Assembly (NCBI GenBank): GCA_012031965.1
Contig: JAAUSC010000059.1
Span: 1 to 33,893 of the forward strand
Source of the DNA: Scytonema sp. RU_4_4
Lineage (GTDB): Bacteria; Cyanobacteriota; Cyanobacteriia; Cyanobacteriales; Nostocaceae
DNA length: 33,893 nucleotides
Reading direction: 5' to 3'
Of the stretch, positions 1 to 7,532 are shown one piece after another; the first letter of the stretch is position 1, and each line of letters starts with the position of its first letter. The notes under the pieces were generated by a model, which saw only the letters and a list, made by a program, of their open reading frames with translations, did not search any database and had not been told where the DNA came from. Made by a program: the position numbers and the translations under genes.

Positions 1-1
1 T

Positions 2-721
2 CTCCGGAGACGGCAGCATTCTCTTATTCGTAGACTTGCAGATACTATTGAGGCAATTTGGCAAATATATTTGGACTTATCACCCTACAACATACCAGAA
101 GATTTGGGCTATATCGAAAACCATCTGGAAGGCGAAAGGCTGGTTATTGAAAATCACTGCTATCAGGCTCCTCAATTTCGCAAGCTCCATCTAGAATTGG
201 CTCAGGTAGGCAACGGTTTGGATATTCTCCACTGTGTGATGTTTCCCCGCACAGAGTATGCTTTGCCGATGTTTGGCACTGATCTTGTGGGGAGTCGGGG
301 GCAAATCGGTGCAGCGATCGCCGACTTATCTCCTATAAATCCAGATAGAACACTCCCAGCCACCTATCAAGCCGCCCTCTGTGCTCTTCCAGTTGTGCAG
401 TTTTCCCAATTGCGCGAGTTACCCCCGTGGGGGGACATTTTCTCTGAGTTTTGCATGTTTATCCGACCGATGAATGCGGAGGAAGAAACCCAGTTCCTCG
501 AACGGGTACAGCAGTTTTTGACCATTCATTGCCGTATTGCTTGCGAAACTCTTCCCGTCACCTCTGCTGAAGAACAAGCAAAAATCATGACGGGACAGGA
601 ATACTACTGCACTAGACAACGCCAAAACGACAAAACACGGCGCGTTCTCGAAAAATCCTTTGGTTCAGAATGGACGGAACGCTACATGAACACTATGCTG
701 TTCGATTGCGTTGCGTCTTAA
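2..721 (+). CDS. pcyA: Phycocyanobilin:ferredoxin oxidoreductase PcyA (5' end outside window)
   Basis: PcyA reduces biliverdin IXalpha to phycocyanobilin with four electrons from ferredoxin, supplying the bilin for phycobiliproteins. The reading frame is open from base 2, so the start codon lies upstream. Translation from base 2 gives a recognisable PcyA N-terminus (RRRQHSLIRRLADTIEAIWQ), followed by the family blocks ENHCYQAPQFRKLHLELA, LHCVMFPR, PMFGTDLVG and KTRRVLEKSFG. A TTG at 71 could serve as a start, but it would cut off this conserved N-terminus. About 240 codons are visible against a usual length near 245, so only a few residues are missing. It lies 321 bases upstream of cpcB on the same strand. 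pcyA is often a stand-alone gene, so its place beside a phycocyanin operon suggests a dedicated pigment supply (inference). Identification is firm. Confidence 0.93.
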   Translation, partial: LRRRQHSLIRRLADTIEAIWQIYLDLSPYNIPEDLGYIENHLEGERLVIENHCYQAPQFRKLHLELAQVGNGLDILHCVMFPRTEYALPMFGTDLVGSRGQIGAAIADLSPINPDRTLPATYQAALCALPVVQFSQLRELPPWGDIFSEFCMFIRPMNAEEETQFLERVQQFLTIHCRIACETLPVTSAEEQAKIMTGQEYYCTRQRQNDKTRRVLEKSFGSEWTERYMNTMLFDCVAS

Positions 722-1042
722 CAAATCTCTACATACAGGCAACACCCATTGCACGAAATTTGCACAAACAAACTGGTTCAATCAAGACAATGGTTAATAA
801 CGTAATGAGAGCTTGAGTTCTTGGTTTTGAAAGGCCAGAACTCGAGATTTTCCAAGCTTCTCGCTCAGTCTCGCGAATTATAACACCTTGATGGTGAGGT
901 AAACGTTGTTTCCTGACAGAAAGAGTATTCACTTCTGTCGAGGGAGATGTTTGTCTACTTTTGGTTGCTAGTTGGGGACGTGATGGCTAGCGAGAAAACT
1001 GGATAACCAGACTCAAAAACTTTATAACAGGGAGATTTTTGC
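722..1042 (+). promoter_or_regulatory. pcyA-cpcB intergenic region, probable cpc leader
   Basis: This 321-base gap carries no credible gene. The short minus-strand frame at 729-932 has no recognisable protein character. Phycocyanin operons usually have a long 5' leader, and this is where the cpcB promoter should be, but I could not pick out a convincing -10/-35 pair. An AGGGAG ribosome-binding site sits eight bases before the cpcB ATG. Confidence 0.4.
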
Positions 1043-1561
1043 ATGTTAGATGCATTCACAAAAGTGGTTTCTCAAGCCGATACCCGTGGTGACTACGTTA
1101 GTGATGCTCAAATCGATGCATTGCTCAAGATGGTGACAGATGGTCCCAAGCGCATGGATGTGGTTAACCGCATCACAGGTAATGCGTCTACAATTGTCGC
1201 CAATGCTGCACGGGCGTTGTTTGATGACCAACCCCAGCTGATTGCACCTGGTGGTAATGCTTATACCAACCGCCGGATGGCTGCTTGTTTGCGGGACATG
1301 GACATTATCCTTCGCTATGTCACCTATGCGATTTTCACTGGAGATGCTAGCGTTCTGGACGATCGCTGTCTCAACGGATTGCGGGAAACCTACCTAGCGT
1401 TGGGAGTTCCTGGTGCTTCTGTGGCTGATGCTGTGAGCAAGATGAAGGAAGCAGCGATCGCCATTGCCAATGATCGTAATAACATTACCCCAGGTGACTG
1501 TAGTTCTTTGATGGCTGAATTGAGCAGCTATTTTGATCGGGCTGCTGCGGCTGTAGGTTAG
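1043..1561 (+). CDS. cpcB: C-phycocyanin beta subunit
   Basis: This is the beta subunit of phycocyanin, which pairs with CpcA to form the hexamers of phycobilisome rods. The length of 172 aa is exactly usual. Cys82 (in MAACLRDM) and Cys153 (in ITPGDCSSL) are the two bilin attachment sites. The blocks [35 protein letters not shown] and the C-terminal [11 protein letters not shown] are phycocyanin-type rather than phycoerythrocyanin (PecB) type. The ATG follows an AGGGAG site. The N-terminus starts MLDAFTKV rather than the common MAYDVFTKV. The region around residues 25-45 and the late [14 protein letters not shown] stretch depart from the main CpcB consensus as I remember it. That would fit a second phycocyanin isoform rather than the main one. 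Confidence 0.96.
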   Translation: MLDAFTKVVSQADTRGDYVSDAQIDALLKMVTDGPKRMDVVNRITGNASTIVANAARALFDDQPQLIAPGGNAYTNRRMAACLRDMDIILRYVTYAIFTGDASVLDDRCLNGLRETYLALGVPGASVADAVSKMKEAAIAIANDRNNITPGDCSSLMAELSSYFDRAAAAVG

Positions 1562-1652
1562 GCTGAGTTTCCCTTAGTACACCAAGTATATCATTCTCCT
1601 GTGTCGTCTATTTGGATACGTGTTAAACATTCGTTAAGAGGTTTAGTCGCAT

Positions 1653-2141
1653 ATGAAAACTCCCCTCACTGAAGCTGTAGCAGCTGCCGATTCACAAGGA
1701 CGTTATCTCAGTTCTGTTGAACTCCAAATCGGCTTTGGGCGCTTGCGTCAGGCGACGGCAAGCCTGCAAGCTGCGAAAGCGCTGAGCGGCAAAGCCAAGT
1801 CGTTGGCAGATGGTGCAGCCAATGCTGTGTATCAAAAGTTTCCTTACACAACCCAAATGCAAGGCAACAACTTTGCATCAACTCAGCGTGGTAAAGACAA
1901 GTGTGTGCGGGACATTGGCTATTACATTCGCCTGATCACTTACTGCCTAATTGCAGGCGGTACCGGACCACTGGATGATTACTTGATTTCTGGTTTGGCT
2001 GAAATCAACCGCACCTTTGATTTGTCTCCTAGCTGGTATGTTGAGGCGCTCAAATATATCAAATCTAACCACGGTTTGTCTGGTGATCCAGCTGTTGAAG
2101 CAAATTCTTACATCGACTATGCCATCAATGCTCTGAGCTAG
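1653..2141 (+). CDS. cpcA: C-phycocyanin alpha subunit
   Basis: This is the alpha subunit of phycocyanin, partner of the upstream CpcB, 91 bases downstream. At 162 aa it has the usual length. Cys84 (in [12 protein letters not shown]) binds one phycocyanobilin. The blocks [33 protein letters not shown] and the C-terminal [14 protein letters not shown] are diagnostic. An AGAGG motif lies upstream of the ATG. The segment around residues 25-50 ([20 protein letters not shown]) is less like standard CpcA, matching the divergence seen in the beta gene. The usual lyase for Cys84 is CpcE/CpcF, and neither gene is in this window. Confidence 0.96.
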   Translation: MKTPLTEAVAAADSQGRYLSSVELQIGFGRLRQATASLQAAKALSGKAKSLADGAANAVYQKFPYTTQMQGNNFASTQRGKDKCVRDIGYYIRLITYCLIAGGTGPLDDYLISGLAEINRTFDLSPSWYVEALKYIKSNHGLSGDPAVEANSYIDYAINALS

Positions 2142-2308
2142 AAGCTCTCTGCTTGTCCAGAACGCTGGCGAACTGTTGGTGTAGTTAAAGCTATATCGTC
2201 AGAGGTCAAAAGTTCTGGGCAACATTTTTAACATTCCGCAGTTCATAACAGTAGTTCATAACAGTCGCTTATTTAGACTTTTTTCTAAGCAGTTTTTAGG
2301 AGCCTATT

Positions 2309-3127
2309 ATGATAAGTTCAATGACAGCTCAACAGTTAGGCATTGAGCCTTTTTTTGCATCAGCCCCAGTAGAATTGCGAGCAAACTATACCGAAGAAGA
2401 TGTCCAAACGGTGATTTGGGCAACCTACCGCCAGGTATTTGGCAATGAGCATCTGATGCAGTTGGAACGCTTAACTAGTGCGGAATCTCTACTGCGCGGG
2501 GGCGATATCACTGTTCGTGATTTTGTTCGAGCCTTGGCAATGTCAGAGTTGTATCGACAAAAGTTTTTCTATGCCACATCTCAAACTCGATTCATTGAAT
2601 TGAACTATAAGCATTTATTGGGACGTGCTCCCTATGATCAGTCTGAAATTTCTGAGCATGTCAATCTTTACATTAAGCGGGGGTACGAGGCAGAGATTAA
2701 CTCTTATCTTGATTCTCAAGAATATCAAGATCATTTTGGCGAGATGATTGTGCCTTATTATCAGGGGTTTACGACTCAAGCTGGGCAAAAAACAATTGGC
2801 TTTAACCGACTGTTTCAACTCTATCGGGGCTATGCCAATAGCGATCGCTCTCAGGGTAATACCAAGCAGGCTCGCCTTACTCAGGAACTAGCACTGAACC
2901 TTGCTACCCCAGTACGTCCCTCCACTCTTGGAGGCGAACTGAGCGGAACTATCAGTGGGGAACGAGGACAACTCTATCGCATTCGGGTGACGCAAGCGGC
3001 TAGTGGACGCACGACTCAAATTCGCCGCAGCATCAGTGAGTACCTGGTTGCTTATGAACAGTTGTCCCCCACAATGCAACGGCTCAACCAACGAGGTAGC
3101 CGCATTTTGAGCATTTCCCTCGCCTAA
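2309..3127 (+). CDS. cpcC: Phycobilisome rod linker CpcC-type
   Basis: This linker sits inside phycocyanin hexamers and joins them into rods. Two domains are visible. The N-terminal phycobilisome linker domain runs about residues 20-150 ([65 protein letters not shown]). The C-terminal CpcD-like domain covers about residues 212-270 ([12 protein letters not shown]). Length 272 aa is slightly shorter than the usual 285-290. The start follows a TTTAGGAG site, 167 bases after cpcA. Multi-operon strains call the equivalent linkers CpcH or CpcI; the sequence alone does not separate those names. Confidence 0.92.
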   Translation: MISSMTAQQLGIEPFFASAPVELRANYTEEDVQTVIWATYRQVFGNEHLMQLERLTSAESLLRGGDITVRDFVRALAMSELYRQKFFYATSQTRFIELNYKHLLGRAPYDQSEISEHVNLYIKRGYEAEINSYLDSQEYQDHFGEMIVPYYQGFTTQAGQKTIGFNRLFQLYRGYANSDRSQGNTKQARLTQELALNLATPVRPSTLGGELSGTISGERGQLYRIRVTQAASGRTTQIRRSISEYLVAYEQLSPTMQRLNQRGSRILSISLA

Positions 3128-3198
3128 ATTCAGTCAACAGTGGAGCGTAGCGGTTCCTTTTAGGAACTACAGTTATCAGTGAACAAGCAAACCTGACA

Positions 3199-3220
3199 AC
3201 TGATAACTGATAACTGATAA
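3199..3220 (+). repeat. TGATAAC short tandem repeat tract (copy 1)
   Basis: Three head-to-tail units of ACTGATA lie between cpcC and cpcD. This is the STRR type of repeat known from heterocystous cyanobacteria. A shorter inverted match (AGTTATCAGT) sits just upstream near 3170, so the transcript could fold here. Confidence 0.85.
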
Positions 3221-3262
3221 GTAGGTCAACATTGAAAAACGTAAAATAGAGTCTTTGCGATT

Positions 3263-3360
3263 ACTTCGCTACCCTTCGGGAAGCCGCTAGCCCCTAAGGG
3301 GGCGCTGCGCAAACGCGTCTACACTGCGTTCCGTATGCCCTCCGGGCACGCTGCGCTAAC
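3263..3360 (+). repeat. Palindrome-rich dispersed repeat (copy 1)
   Basis: A GC-rich block holds consecutive small hairpins (CCCTTCGGG, GCCCCTAAGGGGGC, GCCCTCCGGGC) and ends in CACGCTGCGCTAA. The 23-base end (3337-3359) is matched with two differences at 7253-7275, and a shorter part recurs near 8318-8330. It fills most of the 327-base cpcC-cpcD gap, which otherwise holds only the two TGATAAC tracts. It probably forms strong RNA secondary structure inside the operon and may lower expression of the downstream genes. Confidence 0.75.
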
Positions 3361-3397
3361 GTAATGACATTTCACGTTTAATTAGGTTGAGCTACTT

Positions 3398-3430
3398 AAC
3401 TGATAACTGATAACTGATAACTGAGATAAC
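3398..3430 (+). repeat. TGATAAC short tandem repeat tract (copy 2)
   Basis: Four near-perfect ACTGATA units end just before the cpcD ribosome-binding site. This is the same repeat unit as at 3199-3220, 29952-30062 and, inverted, 31277-31318. Confidence 0.85.
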
Positions 3431-3454
3431 AATTATTCAGGAGATTGTAGCACC

Positions 3455-3700
3455 ATGCTTGGATTATCTTTACTCACAAAAGCGTCCAGTTCAACGACAG
3501 ATAACCGCATGTTTGTTTATGAAGTGGAGGGATTACGACAAAACGACCAAACTGAGCAAAGGAGCTATCCCATCCGCAATAGCAGCACTACCTTAATTCA
3601 GGTGCCTTTCAATCGCATGAATGAGATGATGCAGAATATCACCCGTTTGGGTGGCAAGATTGTTGCAATCCGTCCCTTAACAGGAACACCAGAGGCTTAA
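3455..3700 (+). CDS. cpcD: Small rod-capping linker CpcD
   Basis: CpcD caps the outer end of phycocyanin rods and limits their length. At 81 aa it has the usual size. FVYEVEGLRQND, the SYPIRNSSTTLIQVPFNRMN block and the ITRLGGKIVAIRPL end mark a CpcD/ferredoxin-NADP reductase linker domain. The ATG follows a CAGGAG site. It is separated from cpcC by a repeat-filled 327-base gap and from the lyase gene by a 282-base gap with a transposon-end relic. Confidence 0.94.
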   Translation: MLGLSLLTKASSSTTDNRMFVYEVEGLRQNDQTEQRSYPIRNSSTTLIQVPFNRMNEMMQNITRLGGKIVAIRPLTGTPEA

Positions 3701-3832
3701 CAATGGCGGAGGGAACCCCGTTATTGCTGATGGAGGCTGTGTAAGACCACCTACTCGTAAGGGCAAGGGGCAACGGTCAATGAAGTCGGAAGCGCACACC
3801 GTACCCGTAAGGGTCGGTGTTGGGTAGTTCAC
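3701..3832 (+). mobile_element. IS200/IS605-type right-end relic, omega-RNA-like
   Basis: A frame entered right after cpcD stays open for about 42 codons (read from 3699). It gives a basic tail (RPPTRKGKGQRSMKSEA) and stops at TAG 3825-3827, inside the end sequence GGGTAGTTCAC. Just before this is a near-perfect hairpin: ACACCG (3796-3801), a bulged T, ACCC, the GNRA-type loop GTAA, GGGT and CGGTGT (3815-3820). A tnpB C-terminus overlapping a structured RNA that ends in a GTAGTTCAC-like right end is how I remember cyanobacterial tnpB elements. No other part of tnpB is present. The assignment is by pattern memory and is uncertain; a plain structured intergenic repeat is the alternative. Confidence 0.5.
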
Positions 3833-3982
3833 ATAGTAATACTGATTGACAAAAGCACACAATTAGTTTCTAGGAAAGCAGGAACAGTCTTAAAATTGAC
3901 CATCTGAAACTGATGCAGTTGAGGCTTTATTATAAAAAATAAAGTAGGCGAGAACATCAGTCTGGAGGCTTGGACTTAATTA

Positions 3983-4636
3983 ATGGACGCAATGGAGTTT
4001 TTTCAACGGAGTGCAGGCTCTTGGCGATCGCAGCGCACAACCCATCACCTTGCTTTCAAACGATCTGAGGGTGGTGAGTCTCAAATCAAGGTAGATGCTC
4101 TAGCGGCGGATGATCCAGAAGTCATAACTTTGTGTGAATTCCACCAGATTGATGCAAGTCTGGCTGTTGGGGGTTGCAGCGTGAGCTGGGGAGGCTCAAT
4201 GGGCTGGGATCAAGAAGGCGAGAATCATGAGGGCAAAACTGTGTTTGCTCTAGTACCAGATGCGGATAATCCTCGGCAAGGTCGGTTACTTCGTGATCGG
4301 GGCTATGGCGAAATCGTACCTGTTGTCGGTCAGTACCACATGGATGATGATGATGGACTGGTTCTGATAACCGAATATGACACCATGAGTTCAATTGAGC
4401 GCTTCTGGTTTGGCAGCCCCGATTTGCGAATGCGAACCAGTACGGTGAAGCGTTTCGGCGGATTCAGCACAGCATCATTCTGCACTGAAACCCGCGTCGG
4501 GACAGATTCATTGAGCCATCCAGAAGTCAATCCGGGGGATGCTGTTATTTCGGATGTCAGCCCCACTCAAGCTCAGGAAGTGCTTCAAGCCCGACAAGAC
4601 ATCTCCAGACAATATTTCTCCTTGTTAGGTTGGTGA
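3983..4636 (+). CDS. cpcS: CpcS/CpeS-type phycobiliprotein bilin lyase
   Basis: CpcS-family lyases attach phycocyanobilin to the beta-82/84 cysteine of phycobiliproteins, with a lipocalin-like barrel holding the bilin. The 217-aa product starts MDAMEFFQRSAGSWRSQRTTHHLAF, the classic CpcS N-terminus. It continues with HEGKTVFALVPDADNPRQGRLLRD, ITEYDTMSSIERFWF and RTSTVKRFGGFSTASFC. The final part (FGSPDLRMRTSTVKRFGGFS) is strongly family-like. A GGAGG motif lies about 15 bases before the ATG. The gene lies between cpcD and cpcG, so it probably serves this phycocyanin directly. CpeS cannot be excluded by name, but no phycoerythrin genes are present. Its stop overlaps the next start. Confidence 0.9.
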   Translation: MDAMEFFQRSAGSWRSQRTTHHLAFKRSEGGESQIKVDALAADDPEVITLCEFHQIDASLAVGGCSVSWGGSMGWDQEGENHEGKTVFALVPDADNPRQGRLLRDRGYGEIVPVVGQYHMDDDDGLVLITEYDTMSSIERFWFGSPDLRMRTSTVKRFGGFSTASFCTETRVGTDSLSHPEVNPGDAVISDVSPTQAQEVLQARQDISRQYFSLLGW

Positions 4637-5238
4637 TCGATTGTCACAGCAGTGATGCATACACCCGTGGTATTGAGTATCTGCGGGTGATGCAAGGCTT
4701 TGTGCTAGACCCAGCGATGGTGGATGTGATGGAGACCCTACCCGATGCTCCCGCTCTTAGCCGTCCAAGGAGCGATGGCGCAGAGCGCCCACCACTTTGG
4801 GGCGATCGCACTATCATCTGTACTTGGATTGGCGAAAACATTCATGTGGTGAATGAAGCTCTTCGATGCTGTCTGGAAGCCTGCCATGAATGTTTTTACC
4901 CTCAAATGCGCCCCGATACCAGAATCTTTGCGGTCCCCCTAGCCCAAACATTTGGGCTAGATGGTTTATGTAATATTTCGATAACCCCAATCACAATCCT
5001 CATTGATGCAGGTCGGGTGACTCCGGAGAATTGGTTGAGTATTGTTGCCCATGAATACGTCCATGCTTATCTGGGCAGTCCTGGTCACGGTAAGGACTTT
5101 GCAGCGGTTCTCTCCCATCTTTGTCTGGGGCTAGGGCTAGAAACACCACCAGAGCAAATGGACGCGACGAGCTTACGTAGCTGGCCCCCCTACCCTTCAA
5201 TCTCAGACCCGCTGGCATTTTGGAGAGGAGTAACTTAA
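4633..5238 (+). CDS. Unrecognised protein with HExxH zincin-like motif, in phycocyanin cluster
   Basis: I do not recognise this as a named family. The GTG start at 4633 overlaps the cpcS stop as GTGA, which implies translational coupling and a shared role or shared dosage; the TTG at 4630 is less likely. The protein has about 201 aa and no signal peptide or membrane segment. Its C-terminal half holds HEYVH (about residues 140-144), then GSPGHGKDF, giving HExxH followed seven residues later by HGxxF. That resembles the zinc site of SprT/WLM-like metallopeptidases, with the second histidine region as third ligand. The middle is cysteine-rich (RCCLEACHEC). Possible roles are processing or turnover of phycobiliproteins or linkers, or a degenerate zincin fold with a structural job. 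This is inference from motif and context only. Confidence 0.8.
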   Translation: MIDCHSSDAYTRGIEYLRVMQGFVLDPAMVDVMETLPDAPALSRPRSDGAERPPLWGDRTIICTWIGENIHVVNEALRCCLEACHECFYPQMRPDTRIFAVPLAQTFGLDGLCNISITPITILIDAGRVTPENWLSIVAHEYVHAYLGSPGHGKDFAAVLSHLCLGLGLETPPEQMDATSLRSWPPYPSISDPLAFWRGVT

Positions 5239-5301
5239 GCCATACTGCGGTCTAAAGACACGCAGATTTTGGCGGAAGTTTGGGTTAGCTTTTCGTCCTT
5301 G

Positions 5302-5318
5302 GTGAACTACCTACACCG
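5302..5318 (-). mobile_element. Second IS605-like end motif, inverted relative to 3815-3832
   Basis: Read on the minus strand this is CGGTGTAGGTAGTTCAC. It matches the end of the relic at 3815-3832 (CGGTGTTGGGTAGTTCAC) except for the two or three bases in the middle. It lies in the 275-base gap before cpcG. The pair faces inward around cpcS and the HExxH gene. No transposase remains. Confidence 0.45.
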
Positions 5319-5513
5319 CTCAACTGGCAGAGTCCCCTGTTCCAAACGTGCCAAAGTGATGTAATGTCTATCAGATGGAAACCTTACAGTTTCAGCTTTT
5401 GTCCTAATGTTAAGGACTGTAATATTTTATCAGAAAGCTGAGAACTGTAGCCCGTTTTACCCTTATGATCAGGGATATTTGTAAAGTTTCCGTAAGAAGG
5501 GAGTTTTTTAAAC

Positions 5514-6266
5514 GTGGCTATTCCACTACTAGAATATGCACCTTTATCTCAGAATAATCGTGTTGCTAGCTATGAAGTTCCGGGTGATGAACAGCCCAGA
5601 ATCTTCTCAACCGACAACCTGCTTTCTGCTACTGACTTGGATAATCTTATCGAGGCAGCTTACCGCCAGATATTTTTCCATGCCTTTAAGTCTGATCGGG
5701 AACCCTTCTTAGAATCGCAGCTACGCAGTGGACAGATCACCGTGCGCGAGTTCATTCGTGGATTGTGCCTATCCAATACTTTCACCAATAGCTTTTATAA
5801 CCTCAACAGCAACTACCGCTTTGTAGAACATTGCGTTCAGAAGATTTTGGGGCGTGATGTTTACAGCGAACGAGAAAAAATTGCGTGGTCGATTGTGATA
5901 GCAACCAAGGGTCGGGCTGGGCTCATCAATGACCTGCTTAACAGTGATGAGTACATAGAGAACTTTGGTGACAGCATCGTTCCGTACCAACGTCGTCGGG
6001 TTCTGCCTTCAGGAAGTAGCGAATTGCCCTTCAACATCAAGTCTCCACGTTACGATAAATACTATCGTGCGAAACTTGGCTTCCCACAAATTGTCTGGCA
6101 AACGATTGTGCGTCGCTACACTTCACCCGACAAGCAAGCTAAGGCAGGTGATCCAACGCTGTTTGCGGGAATGGCTCAGAGTATTAATCCAGCAGGTAAT
6201 CTTCCGCAACGGATCTCACCTCAAAACATTGATTACATGAATGCAGTGCCTTATCGCCGGCGGTAA
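5514..6266 (+). CDS. cpcG: Phycobilisome rod-core linker CpcG-type
   Basis: CpcG attaches phycocyanin rods to the allophycocyanin core. Length 250 aa fits the CpcG family (about 235-280). A GTG start after an AAGGGAG site gives [30 protein letters not shown], the typical CpcG N-terminus. The linker domain spans about residues 25-180 ([75 protein letters not shown]). The C-terminal part ([20 protein letters not shown]) has no CpcD domain, as expected, and no hydrophobic tail of the CpcL type, so it is a core linker rather than a membrane-anchored one. It ends the phycocyanin cluster, and no second cpcG copy follows. Confidence 0.93.
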   Translation: MAIPLLEYAPLSQNNRVASYEVPGDEQPRIFSTDNLLSATDLDNLIEAAYRQIFFHAFKSDREPFLESQLRSGQITVREFIRGLCLSNTFTNSFYNLNSNYRFVEHCVQKILGRDVYSEREKIAWSIVIATKGRAGLINDLLNSDEYIENFGDSIVPYQRRRVLPSGSSELPFNIKSPRYDKYYRAKLGFPQIVWQTIVRRYTSPDKQAKAGDPTLFAGMAQSINPAGNLPQRISPQNIDYMNAVPYRRR

Positions 6267-6322
6267 TTACAGCTGGTCATTTAGTAAGCACGCTACGACG
6301 TGACTGCAATACTCGAAAATAG

Positions 6323-6394
6323 AGGAGCCGGAATTTAGGCGCTTGGGTTCAAAAAATGCCTTTGGTGAATCTTAAGTTCTAAAATCTGGCTCCT
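6323..6394 (+). other. Long inverted repeat downstream of cpcG
   Basis: Arms of 16 bases (6323-6338 and 6379-6394) pair with two mismatches around a 40-base loop: AGGAGCCGGAATTTAG against CTAAAATCTGGCTCCT. No clear U-run follows, so it may stabilise the 3' end of the cpc transcript rather than terminate it. The rest of the 366-base gap to psb34 holds a smaller CCCC-GAAA-GGGG hairpin near 6470 and no gene. Confidence 0.5.
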
Positions 6395-6549
6395 TATCTG
6401 AATTTAGTTGAGCCAAAAAGAATATTTTTCTCCTAAAGGGGATTAATGCCATTTTTTCCATAACCTCTTCCCCGAAAGGGGACTAAAATCTGTATGCTCT
6501 CCATCTGTTGATTCTAGGTAAAGATTGTTTGCCACACCCGACAGCAACC

Positions 6550-6575
6550 AAAAACCTCGGTGAAACCAACCGAGG
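6550..6575 (-). terminator. Rho-independent terminator of the psb34-like gene
   Basis: A perfect 7-bp stem, CCTCGGT (6555-6561) with ACCGAGG (6569-6575), and a 7-base loop are followed on the minus strand by TTTTT (6554-6550). It lies 58 bases past the stop of the psb34-like gene. Confidence 0.85.
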
Positions 6576-6632
6576 CGAGGAGAGGAAGCTCAACTGACGA
6601 TTACAGATACCAATAGCGAGAAGAAGAAAATC

Positions 6633-6803
6633 TTAGCTAACACCTAAGGCAACAAAAACAAGAGCAGTCACAAAAAGCAGTGCAACTGCGCCACCGAAAG
6701 CATAGCGGCGCTGCTGTTGAGTGCTGGGGTAGTTAGCATGGTACATTTGAGGTTCTATTGCGTAGTTATTGAGAATGCCGTCTTCATTAACAGTGGTGTA
6801 CAT
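6633..6803 (-). CDS. psb34: Psb34-like small membrane protein (ssl1498 / HLIP-like family)
   Basis: This 56-aa gene is too short for usual length cut-offs. The start is MYTTVNEDGILNNYAIEPQM, then PSTQQQRRYAFGGAVALLF and one hydrophobic helix at about residues 35-54. The combination of an N-terminal G-x-LNNYAxEP motif and one C-terminal membrane helix matches the ssl1498 family. Its Synechocystis and Thermosynechococcus members (Psb34) bind CP47 during photosystem II assembly and compete with high-light-inducible proteins. It is monocistronic: repeats lie upstream and a clean terminator downstream. It faces away from both the cpc cluster and hetI. The assignment rests on motif memory. Confidence 0.78.
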   Translation of the reverse strand: MYTTVNEDGILNNYAIEPQMYHANYPSTQQQRRYAFGGAVALLFVTALVFVALGVS

Positions 6804-7532
6804 AATTCGTTTCTTTGTTTTGTTTTTTGTATTGTTTCCTTATGTAAATAAATATAACGATATTGTTACAAAAGGTCAACAGGACTTGACACCAAAATGG
6901 TGATAGCGTTAATAATATTTCCTTATCAGGAAAGCGTGTTTTCATAGTTCGGCATATTTCACCACACTTGATCACAAGACATTGCCTCCCAGTGCTTGAA
7001 ACACAAAAACTCTAAAAATAGTTCAGAATCGGTTACAAGAAGACTATTAGGATAAGCTCATAAAGTTGTATAATGACGGCAAAGTCAAAAAGCAAAACTG
7101 ATTTTGACAACGTACTTTTTCTTCTATCTCTTGGAAAAAGCGACAAAACCCTTTGACTTTGATTTGAGTGTGAGATTAGGGTTTTCATCAAAAAACCCAG
7201 ACGAGGGGAAAACGGGATAAATCCACACATCATGGCAGCTACTATCTCCTAAGCCCTGCGGGCACGCTACGCTAATGGAGACGCTGAATCGCTTTGCGAC
7301 AACGGAGCGCAATACGCTCCGCTCCTCCAAATGAGGAGGCATGCGAACAACGGGGGGAGATTCCTCTACAACGCACTGCCTGCCTCCTCTACATCTTGTC
7401 GCGGGAGTGGTAAATCACCGGACAATACGTGGAGGACGATAGTTTACAGCGGCAAAATACGCTGTTAGCACCAGTCCTCTCGAAATTTAAGTATCTAATT
7501 CAGGCATTAGCTGACTATTACTGCGTGACTCA
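6804..7532 (+). other. Non-coding gap between psb34 and hetI
   Basis: I see no credible gene in these 729 bases; the short frames on the minus strand (6787-6975, 7033-7233, 7124-7342) look random. The psb34 promoter should lie in the AT-rich part just above 6803 and the hetI promoter just before 7533. The block 7247-7345 is a palindromic repeat listed separately. Confidence 0.5.
7247..7345 (+). repeat. Palindrome-rich dispersed repeat (copy 2)
   Basis: Three hairpins lie in a row: GCCCTGCGGGC (7253-7263), GGAGCG-CAATA-CGCTCC (7304-7320) and CTCCTC-CAAAT-GAGGAG (7322-7338). The first continues into CACGCTACGCTAA, matching the end of the block at 3337-3359. Confidence 0.7.

Noticed and set aside
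729-932. Minus-strand 67-aa frame between pcyA and cpcB
   Set aside because: No recognisable protein character; it lies in the expected cpc leader.
1043-2141. Phycoerythrocyanin (pecBA) instead of phycocyanin
   Set aside because: Beta subunit has [21 protein letters not shown], the phycocyanin form, and no PecE/PecF genes are near.
5965-6240. 91-aa frame inside cpcG
   Set aside because: It is the shifted-frame shadow of a clear linker gene.
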